From contig NC_058137.1 in assembly GCF_011075055.1 (NCBI RefSeq), positions 1,674,001 to 1,738,000 on the forward strand: DNA of 64,000 nucleotides, read 5' to 3'. Origin of the DNA: Mangifera indica (lineage: Eukaryota > Streptophyta > Magnoliopsida > Sapindales > Anacardiaceae). The notes under the pieces are model-generated. The model did no database searches. It saw only the letters and a program-made list of their open reading frames with translations, and had not been told where the DNA came from. Positions 1-12,319 of the stretch are shown here, piece by piece; the stretch's first letter is position 1; every line of letters starts with the position of its first letter. The position numbers and the translations under genes are program-made.

Positions 1-126
1 AAATCTGATTATTATAACTCAAAATTATCTATCTAATAAATAAAAAAAACCCTCAATTATTTTAAGGAAAAAAAAAACCCCTCTAAACGTATTGTCGTGG
101 AGTTAATTACAAATAATTAATTATAA

Positions 127-958
127 GCCAAAGGACTATTTCCCACCCATGTTTAGGTGCGATCCTAAAGTCACACCTACAGAGTTTAAAAAATCTGAAA
201 TCCCACATATGACATAATTGCCTTTCAATTTTTTGGTTAAAGGTAGGAGTAAAATCGTTATTTTACTAATAATATTAAAAAAATATACAATTCATTATAT
301 TTTTTTCTTTAAGTTTTAAAAACTAACAACTTTACCTCTACCTAAAGTTTTCTAATTTTAAAAAGTCATATTTTTCCATAAATTTTTTCTTCATCTCCTT
401 GGCCACCATATCTGGCACTGACGACTTCTCCTCTCCAATCTAAACTGTTAGTTGACTGACATAAATAAATCTGGAAATGATCTCTTTGTGGGAGACGAAG
501 AGATCCAATGAGATCTGAGTGAAGAGATCCAGAGCTTAGATCTCTTCGTCGATGACAAAGCCTCTTCGTTGACGAAAAGATCTAAATCTCTTTATCAACG
601 AAGAAATTTGATTTTAGATCTTTTTATCGACGAAGAGGTTTCGTTGTTGTCCTTTTTAAATTATTGGAGAAAGTGGTCAAAGGGGAAAAAAAATTCTAAG
701 GTTTTGAGGAGGAAAATATAACTTTTTAAAGTTAAAAAAACATTAAAAATAGTGAAATGTTAATTTTTAAAACTAATAAGAGAAAAATGTAATAAATTTT
801 ATATTTTTTAATATTATTAGTAAAATGATGATTTTACTTCTATTTTTAATAAAAAATTTAATTTTAATTAATTAATAAATAAGATTTTAAATTTTTTAAA
901 TTTTATAAATATGTCTATACAAACCTATTTAAATTTAGGTGGGAAATAGGCCGTTGGC
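127..958. mobile_element. Non-autonomous Mutator-type MITE (about 0.83 kb)
   Basis: The two ends are inverted copies. The left end begins GCCAAAGGACTATTTCCCAC, and the complement of the right end matches it over 21 bases with two differences. Subterminal AT-rich arms are also roughly inverted (about 240-360 against about 700-860). The 10-base word TTAATTATAA flanks the element at 117-126 and 960-969, with one extra C before the right copy. This fits the 9-11 base target duplications of Mutator-like elements. The centre (about 480-660) is rich in inverted GATCTCTTCGTCGACGAAG-like words and can fold. No coding capacity is seen. Confidence 0.7.
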
Positions 959-972
959 CTTAATTATAAAGA

Positions 973-2990
973 TGAGGTCGAAATTATCCAAAAGAGATCA
1001 ACTTTCGGCAGCCCACATGACATGAAACATGTGTCAAAGTTTTCCCCTTGCAGCCCATAGACAAAACCGAAGACATTCACGTGGGTACGTGCCTCACACG
1101 CTGCAGCTTTTGGCACTTTCATTTTCGGTCCGTCACTTTGAGATATTCCCCATCTTTGATCATTTATTTAATGAGATAAAAACATTGCGGGTACCATCAC
1201 ATTTGGACAATAATGGAATTATATAAATATCGAAGTACTATGAATTTTAGAAAGGAAGAGTATCCCAATTAATTGATTATATAAATATTTTTTAAAAATT
1301 ATCGTACCATCCTAACTTAATAAAAATTTTAAATATATATTTATGTATTAAATTTGTATAATATTATCTTTTTTTTTACTTTCACTTTCACTCCCGTTTT
1401 GCTACCATCACCACTATTGTACCATCTTTTTACCCCCAAAAAATTACCCATCATGCAGCCTTTCTCGTTACTTTCTTATATATCCATTATCTCTCATTTC
1501 TTTTGTTACATTCATGATTAATAAATAACAATGATTATCATTATTGTTATCATCAAGCCATTACTTTTTTACTTTTGACAAACACCCTCACATTCTTATC
1601 CTAATTAGGGTTGAATTCGAATTGAATTAAGTTCAAACTCGTTTGAGTTCTAGTTCAGTTCGGTTCACATATAATTGAGTTTAAATTCGAGTTCGAACTT
1701 GGTTTGAATTCGATTCGACTTATTTTTCGTTATTAAAATGACGTTATTTTAATACATATTAGTTAAAACGAAGTTATTTTAATATATATTGGTTAAAACG
1801 ATGTCGTTTTATATCAAAAATTTTAATTGAAAAATCTGACGAGTAGTTTGAGCTCAATCGAGATCTATTAGGGCTGACTAGTTTCTGACGAGTTCGAGCT
1901 CGAACTCGAACTGACTCGATTCGAGTTTACTCTTAATCCCAACAAACCATTCTCTCTCTCTCATCTATCATTTTTGTTTTTTGTTTTCTCACAATTTTAG
2001 TCTTTTTGTTGTCATATCTATTAGAGTCAATATTTGTATGGATTTCAAATCACAATAAGCGATGATAATAGCATGGAGATATTCCAAAGTAATTAGTGTT
2101 TTGGGAACAATAATTCGACAACTTAGATTGAGATTAGTTGTGGGATCGCTTGTAAAGGAGGAGGTCATCGTTGGGGCAATTGTCAATTCGTAAACAAGTA
2201 CAGCCTGAGACTTCACTGTGGGCATGTAGTTTGGGGAGAACAGGTGGTTGAACATGGTCAAAACCTTAGACTCCATTTGTATTTAAGATAACTTTGGGCG
2301 TAGACACGGTTGTACCATGATCTTCGAAATCCTGACCCTGATGGGGTTTCATTACATATGGTGATGAATAGAGTTTTTCTAAACCCAAACCTTGCGTGGC
2401 AAAATGTTACTCACTCTTTCAGATATTTTCTGTGGAGATGGGAAGCACCACTGCTCAGTCGTCCCTTCTAGAATATTATTTATAATTTATAAATATATAG
2501 ATATTGATTTGAATATTAATAATAATAAATAATTTTGATTTTATTTTTAATTTAAAATTATTTAATTATTTTGTAAGACATTATTATTTATTTATGTCAT
2601 ATTTTATACTAATTTTAAATGTATATAATTTTGTTGAATATTAAATGTATAAATAAGTATCAATTTGAGTTTTAATAATAATGTGTTATTATGTGATTGA
2701 ATGTTATTTTATTTTTAATTTAAAATCGTTCAATCATATAATAACATATTATATTGTTAACCAATTTAATATTTATTTTAAGTACGCAACATTTTAATTA
2801 TTTTGAATAATATTATGTATAATTGTAATGACTATCAATTTGAATATTAAAAATAATATTTTAATTTAATTTAGCCTTTAAGGAATTTTTTGTGTGACAA
2901 TAGAGGTCTCGTACAAGAGATAAAAGTTTAAATATTTACTGAAAGCATTACACAATATTTTTGTATCTAATTTAATATTTATTTTAAGTA
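973..2990. other. AT-rich intergenic DNA with a decayed MITE-like segment
   Basis: No gene is supported here. At about 1610-1940 there is a segment dense in GAATTCGA, TTCGAGTT and GAGCTCGAAC words. Its two ends are roughly inverted copies and its middle repeats 'ttattttaatatatattggttaaaacga'-like units, so it looks like an old foldback element; I could not fix its ends. From about 2480 to 3000, short AT-rich units of the form 'ttaatatttattttaagtatata' recur several times. The short open frames at 1029-1226 and 1989-2276 have no recognisable product. Confidence 0.45.
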
Positions 2991-4290
2991 TATATAATTT
3001 TACTGATTCAAAATAATACTATGTACAAATAATTGATTAAACCTATAACACTGATTTCTCAACAATGGTATTCATTTTACAATAAAACTAAATATATTTT
3101 GTATTGAAAATGTAATTGATATTTGATAATAAATCATAAGATATATTATCTAAATATTTAATTAAATATCCAAAAATTGATTCATATGTATATATATGTT
3201 CTTTTGTTTTAGATACCCATTATTTTATTAGGCCAAAAGATTTATTTTCTCCCAATGTATATTGAAGACCTAAAGTCCTACTTTTAAATTTTTAAAAACT
3301 CAAACACACACCATAAACAAATTTTTGTGAAAATTTTTTATTAAGGTTAAGGATAAAATTGTTATTTAATAATAATATTAAAAAAAATAAAAGTTTATAT
3401 TATTTTACCCTATTGATTTGGAAAACTAACAATTTTTTTTCTAAAATTAAATTTTGAAATGTGACATTTCCCCCTATTTAGGGTTTCAATTTTTACCTAT
3501 GATTTTTCGACGAATGATGACTAATTTCTCCCCTTTTGACATTTTTCCTCTGACCAATGATGTCTGGATTTGATAGAATCCATATGAAGATTCAAAACTC
3601 TTCGTTTGAATCTTCATTGTAGACGAATCAGTAGTTTGGACGACGATGATGCATCCAAACAAGGAGTCGTCATGACAACGATAACTCCTCGTCTATACAA
3701 CAAAGGTCTAGACGAAAAGTTTTGACTTTTTGTCTAAATTTTATCGAATCTATATGTCATCAGTTAGAGAAAGAGACATCGCCAATGGAGAGAGAGATTG
3801 GCCATTGTTGATTGAAAAATCACTAACAAAAATTGAAACCCTTGATAGGAAAAAATATCACATTTCAAAACTTAATTTTAGAGAGAAATTATTAGTTTTT
3901 CAAATGAAGAGAATTAAATGATATAAACTTTTATTTTTTTAAATATTATTGTTAAATAACGATTTTATCATTATCTTTAATTAAAAATTCTAACAGAAAT
4001 TTACTTATAAATAAGTGATTAAATTTTTAAAAATTGAAAAATTAAACTTTAAGTTTTCACTGTACCTTAACTAAAAATTAAGTCTTCTGCCATTTTGTTA
4101 TGTTTTTGAAGCCCGTTGTTTTAGATTTATCGATTGTGAATAATTATACTGTGCAGTATGTAAATATAATCAAAGGGCAAATCTTTGACGTGCTTGACCC
4201 GGTCGCCGTCTCTCATCTTTGACATTCTAAGCTCTTGCCCAGCCTCTCATATTGCGGTTTTCCTCTTCACCTCCCTTGGACACTTTTATT
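2990..4290 (+). repeat. Duplicate of the P5CS promoter and 5' leader, cut by a MITE
   Basis: Once the MITE at 3231-4091 is removed, this stretch runs parallel to the DNA just upstream of the P5CS start codon (about 13,120-14,515 with the hAT element removed). The clearest shared block is 4171-4270 against 14,414-14,505: both contain CAAATCTTTGACGTGCTTG, then CGCCGTCTCTCATCTTTGA, then a CT-rich leader. Similarity stops just before the P5CS ATG, so no coding sequence was copied. The TATAAATA box of the functional copy is degraded here (around 4155). A further partial copy of the upstream AT-rich part restarts at about 4303-4390. Confidence 0.75.
3231..4091. mobile_element. Second Mutator-type MITE (about 0.86 kb)
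   Basis: The left end begins GGCCAAAAGATTTATTTTCT and the complement of the right end begins GGCAGAAGACTTAATTTTTA, so the termini are diverged inverted repeats of the same family as the MITE at 127-958. The flanks are ATTTTATTA (3222-3230) and ATTTTGTTA (4092-4100), a 9-base target duplication with one mismatch. It interrupts a duplicated copy of the P5CS promoter, which dates its insertion after that duplication. The open frame at 3730-3921 lies inside and is probably chance. Confidence 0.7.
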
Positions 4291-4390
4291 GACTCGACCA
4301 AGACTAGACACACATCATTGCTTAAACCTACAACATTGATTTCTCTATAATAATATTTATTTTATAATAAAACTTGCCTAACTTAATATT

Positions 4391-4414
4391 TAGGTAAATT
4401 AATTAATTTACCTA
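4391..4414. repeat. Perfect 24-base AT-rich palindrome
   Basis: The sequence from 4391 to 4414 equals its own complement, with arms TAGGTAAATTAA. It lies where a partial copy of the P5CS-upstream repeat ends. It could be a decayed inverted-repeat junction or a transposon end; no function is evident. Confidence 0.7.
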
Positions 4415-4826
4415 TTTTTTTATAGGTAATAAGCAAATTTATCTCTAATTTTAGAGTTTAAATAAAAATATTCATATTTTAAAGAATTTAAATAAAAATA
4501 TCTTAAATATCCAATAAAATACTAAAATTACTCTCATTTTATTTTATATAAACCATATTTCTTTATTTAGTTATTAACATATACAATTTTACTCATTATT
4601 CAAGAAAGATTTTTGAAGAGAGAAAAAAAGTTCGTGATCAAGATTTTGAAAGAGAAGAAAAACTTTTGTGATATCAAGATATTTATATATACTACAACTT
4701 CAATCATTGTTATTTCATTGATAATGCAATTATATGTAGTGTTTTATATAATAAATTTAGAGTTGTATGTAAAAATTAAATTGATAAAAATTATAGGGGG
4801 TATTTTATAATTATTATAGTAGTAAG

Positions 4827-4985
4827 AGGTAAAATGATATTTTACAATAAAAGATGTTAGAGATATTAGATAATATTTAAAGGTAAAATGATATTTTATA
4901 ATGAAGAGTGTTAGAGATATTAGAAAATATTTAGAGGTAAAATGATATTTTACAATATAAAGAGTAAACTGATATTTTTAAAAAT
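4827..4985. repeat. 54-base tandem repeat, three copies
   Basis: Copies start at 4827, 4881 and 4935, an exact 54-base spacing; the third is partial. Each begins AGGTAAAATGATATTTTAC, whose arms GTAAAAT and ATTTTAC can pair around a 3-base centre. The array lies just upstream of the Mutator-like transposase reading frame and may be part of that element's terminal or regulatory region. Confidence 0.75.
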
Positions 4986-5210
4986 TAATATTATATTAAT
5001 CAAAGTATATTAATAGTCACATTATGGAATTGGTATAATTATGTAATATAAATAAAATCATGAAATTCAAACTTAATAATAAAATAATGTCATATAAATA
5101 TATAAATTGTATTTTTGGTAATTTTATTTATGTTGATTATATATTTCATTGTAGGATTAATCTAAATGACTAGATATACTTCAATTAGGTACGAGGGAAA
5201 ATGAATAAAA

Positions 5211-7765
5211 ATGAGTGACAATATAACAAAATATGTTGGAGGTAATAGGAAATTGATTAAAATTTTAGAGCACATAACATTCAACGGATTAATCCAAATA
5301 GTGAACGAAAAGTGTAATATATATCGAAGGATATTTAACATTCAGATAAGCGTGAAACCAAGACATCTTGACGACGACATCCCTGTTGAAATTTTGAATG
5401 ATAAAGATATTGAAGTTCTTAATGGTCTATCTAACCTATTTAAAGATTGTGTTTCAGTTTTTGCAACAACTACAGTTAATGACGATAGTTATGAGGTTCA
5501 ACAAACAAATGAGAGTTTACAAGGTGATGAATTGAGTAGTTATCCAGAAGATCAAGAAATTGGTTTAGGAGAGATTCAAAATATTAGAATTAATCTGAAA
5601 CAAGAATTTTCTGAGGAAGACTTTGCATACTTAAATGATGTTGATATTGATGTATTGTATAATGCAAAAGAATTTATTCGTGACAATGAAGAAAAAATTT
5701 CAAATTAAAGTGAATTTGATGGGAATGTTATGCATGATATTCCCATCAAGGAACTAGAGTTCAAAGAGAAGACACATGTTAATGAAGATATTAAAGGTAC
5801 AAATAATTTCATACAAACAAATCCTGATGGTAGAAATATTCGTATTGATGCATTTTATTAGTTATCACTTTTTTCAGACGAGTCATCTACATCCAAAAGC
5901 CAAGGAATGCAAATAGATGGTGATTCTCTAAAAATTGATACATTATTTTCAAGTAAAAAACATGTTATTGATGCGATAACTTGAGATGCTCTTAAGAAGG
6001 GATATCAGTTTAATGTACACAAATCAGACACACTTAGATAGAAGGTTAAATGTCGTAATAAACAATGTAAGTGACATGCACGACAATCAAGGTGAAAGAA
6101 AGTGACAGTTTCAAACTACGTCGTATGGATAACTAGCATACATGTCTTAGAAATCAAATATTACCTCATCATAGGCAAACGAGGGTTTGAGCTTTAGGGT
6201 AAATTTTGAGGACTAGATTTATATTGGTTGATCGTGTTTATCAATCAAAAGAGATCATTATGGACATTGTCGATCGATATAAAATTGATATATTATATAA
6301 GAAATTAGACATTTTAATCATCGTGGGACACATTAAAAGAGTTATTTATACTATTGCTAGAGTATTGTTATAATTTAATACATTGTAATTTGGAAAATGT
6401 GACATATACACAAATGAATGAGTAGAAATGATTTAAATACTTTTATATGACATTAGGTTATAGTATCCGTGTATTCCAATAACATATTTGGCTAGTCATT
6501 TGTATTGATATTGTTTTCTTAAATGGTAAATATTTATGTCAATTATTTATTACTATTACATTGGATGGTAATAATCAAATATATCCATTGGCTTTTGATA
6601 TTGGTTCCAGGAAAAATCATGACACATGGTGTTGGTTTTTAACAAAGTTGAAAGATTGTTTAGGTGAGGTACCTCATTTAGCAATGATTTCAGATCGACA
6701 TGTTAGTATTTTTTTTTACAATGGCTAAAGTTTTCCCAAGTATGCACTATGACTATTGTTGTCATCACCTTCATTGTAACATGTGATCCAAATATAAGAA
6801 GAATGTAAAAGTCACATGGGTGTATTGGAAAACAACTAAGACATACACGGAGTATGAATTTCGAGAGATAATGAAATCGTTATCTCGTATGCACCCTGAT
6901 ACAATAGCATACTTGTGTGAGGTGGGTTTCGATCAATAGGCAAGGGTATATTTCCTAGGGCATAAATACAATATAATAATTACCAATATTACTGAGTTGC
7001 TTAATGCACTGGTCAGACATGTTTGAGGTTTACCCATTATTATGCTTATGAAGTTCATCAGAGGTACATTACAACGATAGTTTTATGAAAGGAGAAATCA
7101 TACAAGTAAACACATATTCAATATTATAACATGTTATAAATATGTTTATGTATACTCATACTTAATTATTTATTATATTAGTTTATATTTATATGATTTG
7201 CATATACTTGTGTCAATCTGGTAACACTTTGGGTAAAGGAAAAGATTGTTAGAGGTATGCAAAAATCTTCAAACTTGGAGGGACGTCTTATTATATCTAA
7301 ACGGTATGAGGTTCTTGGTAGTGACTAATATGATAGTGTGGTCGACCTTGTGGAATGAACATTTATATGTAGAAAATTTCAACTATCATAGATTCTCTGC
7401 ATGCATGTCATCACCAATACTAGATATATAAAACTTACTACCTGTGTTCAATTGGTGCATCCATACTATAACACTGTGTCTTACCTTGTAGTCCAAATGG
7501 AGGTCATTAATCCATTAGAGGATCAATTAGATTGTTTGTATACAGAAGAGGCAAACATTATCCATCCACCATTCGTTCATTGTCATCGTGCGTGATATTT
7601 AACAAATAAAAACAGATGTCTTTCATAAAGAGAAGTTGTTGAACAACTTATTTGTAGTTGATGTCACAAATATGGACATATGAGACAAAATTGCAGGAGT
7701 TCTGTTTTGATATCTAGTTCCATATCATCAAGTTCAACAAGTAAAAATAAAGGTGGAAGATAACT
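5211..7765 (+). pseudogene. Degenerate MuDR-type (MULE) transposase
   Basis: An intact 165-residue open frame (5211-5708) matches the N-terminal part of plant MULE transposases, including the word PVEILNDKD. Next comes a decayed DNA-binding segment at about 5930-6170 (LFSSKKHVIDAIT, then CRNKQCK). The MULE transposase core follows at about 6500-7090: DGNNQIYPLAFDIG and DTWCWFLTKLKDCLG, then a catalytic-domain tail with ARVYFLGHKYNIIITNITEL. The C-terminal zinc knuckle CX2CX4HX4C is at 7653-7694, but one codon within it is now TGA. Several stops lie between the domains, so this is a relic. Confidence 0.8.
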
Positions 7766-8199
7766 GTGCTTGTAATTGTACTTGTTTATTTTGATATAAA
7801 ATTTATTATTGTACTTGTTACTTTATATATAAAGTTTGCGATTGTAATATTTTATTTTTAAATCTTGTAATTGTACTTATTAATGTATCTATAAGATTTC
7901 GACTGATAATCGTTACATATATGTCAATGTTGATTTCGTATATTCATTTTTAGTTCTTTTTTTTTTCACTTAACCTATCGGTTATAGTAATTATATAAAG
8001 GACAAACACATATAAATGAATAAACATATAGACATACTAATACATAAAATATATGAATGAATAAACATATATACATATACAAACACTCATAATATAAAAG
8101 TCAATCAATATCCTGAAAAAATAGTTATGTGGCTAAAGACGTGTGTAGGCGTAACGAGTCCTCAGCCACAAAAGATAACAATCAGCCAAGTGCCAAATA

Positions 8200-11100
8200 C
8201 TCAATGTAATGTAACATGAACACACTACAATCACCTAATAAGGGCGTTTGCTATGGTATATCCACCATCTAATGCAACGCAAATAGATCATCCCGTGGAG
8301 TATGACCCATGAAAGACCCAAATGATTTCATAACTAGCAAATGTGGTATCATCAACGTATACCCCAACATCTTTCTGCTAAATATCTCCAAGTTAGTAGT
8401 AAAATTATGTAACGAGTCATATACTATAATTTTCCACTCCTTCAAATCTAGGACGCCTATTACCTAATGTGTATTATCAAAGTTTGTAGGATAAAAACAT
8501 ATACACATTGACAAAATACATATATTAGACCTTAATTCAATAATTCTTGTAAAGTAATTGAGAATCAAATTCTCGCCTTAGCTACCACACCCCCAGGGTT
8601 GCAAATGCAAGTCAAAGGGATAATGTGTATTCACCAATCCTGTGAAGAGTGGAGGAAGTTGGTAGTTATACTAATCTTTCATCCATATGACATACTTATG
8701 AGGAATGTGTGCAACAAAATAACCCAAAATTGTCATCTAGTTCTGACGGACCTCTGCAATAACATCATGTTGTTGTTGACATAATAATATTTGAAACAAA
8801 TCCACATGTTGTAAAAATAGATAATATAACATTATCATGCATATAAATAATATTCTCTATTAAAAATCAAAATTTATTGACTAAGTAAACTCGCCTCATC
8901 AGATAATCATCTAGATGTGTTTATAACTGTACACCAAAAGGCAATTTTGATCTTCATCCTTATGTCATGCACCTCTCGTTTTTTGAATAAATCAGGTTTT
9001 ACATACCATTTTTCAAAAATTTTCTCGCACTCGGTACTTGATAATGGCATAATTGGCCTCATCTGTTGGATTCATGGTTTCAATGGATTTGTGTATGAAC
9101 TACGAATGAACAGTTCCTTCTTAACAAGTTGACCACGAAGTGTATGAAAATACTATACCAAAACAAATAATATATCATTTAAAATTATATTAACTCGTGA
9201 AATATTCAAATTCATTTCAATACCTTCTGTAAGGTAAGAGTCATGGTCGGGGATTCCACAAGCGAAGTCAAATCGATTATATCAAATTTTTGGATCGATC
9301 AGAGTTAATTATATGAAAACAGTAAATAAATAATATAATTTTCAATTATGTGTACAAGATATAATGAAAACATTTATGAAATTTTTATATCTAAACTATC
9401 TCCCTTTGTGTTAGGAGCTGAACTACATCGTTCGCTAGACAAGTCATGTTAGTCAACTCGTCATCTTGAGAGACAACATTAATCACCTTTTTCCGCTTGC
9501 TCGGTGTACTAAGATAGACCAATCAAATATCCTGTTATAACAACATATAAAAGGTAAATAATAATTTATATTAGCAAAATTAATAATTTTTATTGATTAA
9601 TCTAACAGTTTACCTCAAGCATCGAAGAAGGTGATAATGGAGAATCCTCATGGGCTAATTTATCATTACTGACATCCTGTAACAATATTAATATTTTATA
9701 TTGCTTAATCAAAGTATTTAACAAAAATTACAAAATATCTAGTTGACAATATATATACCTCTAGTGTCAGAATAAGTGTCAATATGAGATCTCCCTTTGA
9801 TGTGGCCTTATCAACAATGAGACATTGTCACAATGTCGACAATAATGAGTTAATAAGGAATCGATAATCAAATGTGTAATTAGGATATAATATTAACAAA
9901 TAACGTTATACTAACCTAAATCATTAGAGAAAGTGTCAATGGGAAAACCTTATAGGGTGATCCATCATCGCTGATATCTTGTAACAATATTAACATATTT
10001 TATATTGGTTAATCAAAGTGTTTTACAAAGATTACAATGTTTACGATCAATAGTATACACACTTTTACTGTTAGAATAAATGTCAATATGATATCCTCGA
10101 TGGTGCAACCTCATAACCGTCAAGACACTGTCACAATATTGATAATAACGAGTTAACAAGGAATTGGTAAAAGAATGTTGAATTGTGATATAACATTTAT
10201 GAACGAAATTATACTTACTTGTACCATCATAGAAGTGTTAATGGGAAGACCTCATATGGATATCTCTTATCGTCCACATCAAAAGTCAATATAGGATACT
10301 CCCTTAATAGTCTCTTAACAAAAAATTGACGTTGTAACAATATTAACAATCACGAGTTAATAGACTACTAAAAGTATTTCTAAAATGTGGAGATATGAAT
10401 GTCAGACCCCTTCTTGATAGTCTGTCATCATCTACATGAGAAGATTGTAACAACATATACAATTAATGTAGGGTTTACATGTTTGCATATTTAAATAACT
10501 GAAATATCTAGTAAATTATTAGCTTTTTTACCTGCACTATAGTATCTGTGTAGAGATGAGATTGTGTGTCTTTTATGCAAGCCAACATGTCCTCTATATA
10601 AGTCATTTATCCTCCATACAAGTTAATCGATTCAAGATAAGATTGTCCCATCTGGCTAATGCAACATCAAAGTAACGAATAGAGAAATCTTGTCTAGTGT
10701 TAAAAGGATCATCTGATGTGTACTAGTGGTAGGGGGCACAATAGAGGGTTTTGATGATATGCACTAGACGATAGGGGTCATAATAGAGGCATCAACAAGA
10801 GTGGGCTTGGTGACAAAAGGTTGAACAAGAGCCTTGATATAAGATGAAACAATGATCAGAGAAGCAACCTCAAGAGGACCCGATAATGCATCTCCTTATG
10901 AGGATGAGGGTGATGTCAATGAAAAAGACCGTCTATTTAACATTCTCGTGTATCAAACAATGTCATCAAACCATTCTACGATTTCTCTACTGAAGATAAA
11001 ATTAGCGAGAAATTAACATCATCCTGCAAATTTTTGTTTAAGTGAACTTCGTTATTATACCTTATACATATTTTAACTAATAACAAATTATTACTTAATG

Positions 11101-11840
11101 TATCTCTGATGAAGATAGTTGGGATAACATCTCATCTCGGGATGTCTTTCGTGTGCTATCTTAACATTCGAATAAATCTTGAAACTAGCATAATATCCAC
11201 CCATCGATGTAGTGTGTCTAATGTCTCGTATATTCAAAACTAAAATTTCAACTTAAATCTGTTACTCTATAAAATTACAATCGTATTAAATCAATTCTAT
11301 ATGAATCACAATTTTTTAAAATTAATAAATGTCATAAATACCTGGAATGCTAGTAGAAATCCTATGATGTCATATTGTTTCATAAGATTTTTCTTCTTTT
11401 TTATCGGACCATAATCTATAGAAATTTGGGAATATTATCACAAATCAAGCAATACCTCATTTGTCACACCCATACTCTCTATGGATATACATTAAACCTA
11501 TTAAGATGATTAACTAATTATAATATCTTCTAGGAGATTATTTTCCTCATATCACTTCCTAATATCATATGAAGATAAAACAACAAGACCAACTTTACTG
11601 CATCAGTATCGTTCTTCCCCAAGGCCTCTATTAAAAAACGTGACTCAAATCAATATATGTAATTGACTTATGCCCTTGAAAATATGTTTGATAGATCTGT
11701 CTTGTGACTTTTGATGGAATATACATATCAATATCTAACATATGAGTGAATCGAAGACTTATTATAATGGCGAACTCGTACGGGCTAAACCTCATATCAA
11801 TCTCATTAACTCAAAACTATAATTCATTGTTTGAGTTCGC
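8200..11840 (-). pseudogene. Degenerate Ulp1-type (C48) protease gene with DUF1985 domain
   Basis: Read on the minus strand, 11,840 to about 11,340 encodes a DUF1985-like segment: RFSPYEFAIII near the start, and YDIIGFLLAFQVF at its end. About 3 kb further on are pieces of a Ulp1 cysteine-protease domain: the HLDDYLMRR word at about 8890-8916 (family consensus around HID) and [19 protein letters not shown] at about 8400-8460, which corresponds to the catalytic-His region. Between them are small exon-like pieces with splice signals, some tandemly repeated. Stops and frameshifts are frequent. The family cleaves SUMO or related conjugates; here it is a relic. Confidence 0.65.
9610..10340 (-). 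repeat. About 300-base tandem repeat of mini-exons inside the Ulp1-like gene
   Basis: Two units of about 300 bases, plus part of a third, follow one another. On the minus strand each unit has a short exon-like piece bounded by an acceptor such as TTGTTACAG and a donor such as GAGGTAAAC. The clearest is 9615-9677 with residues DVSNDKLAHEDSPLSPSSM; counterparts lie near 9915-9978 and 10,217. A second exon-like piece recurs near 9759 and 10,060. This looks like internal duplication of linker exons, a common feature of the low-complexity region in these protease genes. Confidence 0.55.
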
Positions 11841-12028
11841 TTTGTTTATCACTTTTAGAATGAAGGAGTGTATTAACACTCCACTAAATCGGTTATCCTT
11901 AAAATCCAAAAAGTGTTTGAAATAGGTATGTCAAAACATTTACAACTGTCACTGTGTTAATATTTTTTTAATCACGGCTCACATATCTCTATATCTACAT
12001 GTAGTAACTTAAGCCTTGAAGTATTGTT

Positions 12029-12091
12029 CCGTAAGAAATCTGATTTCACCTTTTTATTCCATAAGAAATCTGATTTCACCTTTTTGTTCAT
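12029..12091. repeat. 30-base tandem duplication
   Basis: The unit 'TAAGAAATCTGATTTCACC' plus flanking bases occurs at 12,032 and again at 12,062, exactly 30 bases apart, with one difference. It lies at the estimated right edge of the Mutator-like element. Confidence 0.75.
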
Positions 12092-12319
12092 CCTTTTTTC
12101 TCTTTTTATTGAGCTCTCTATAAAAAAGTTAAATTATAATTATATTAATTTTATATCAGAAATGATTCAATTCTGAATATAGATATATTATTTAGAAAAA
12201 CAAACCTCAAATTTGAATTCTACACGTTAAAAAACCTTCAAATACAAAAAATTTAATTTGCCTTCTTGTATGAAAACTATCAAAAAAGCCCATAATATTG
12301 AGAAAAATACATTGTACCC

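Larger units (their letters stand above)
4820..12110. mobile_element. Decayed Mutator-like element carrying transposase and Ulp1-type protease
   Basis: The block combines a MuDR-type transposase on + (5211-7765) with a DUF1985/Ulp1 C48-protease gene on - (about 8200-11,840), arranged tail to tail. This gene pair is typical of Mutator-like elements of the KAONASHI (Ulp1-carrying) kind in plants. Both genes contain many stops and frameshifts, so the element cannot be autonomous. I could not find its terminal inverted repeats or target duplication, so the outer limits are estimates. Confidence 0.6.
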
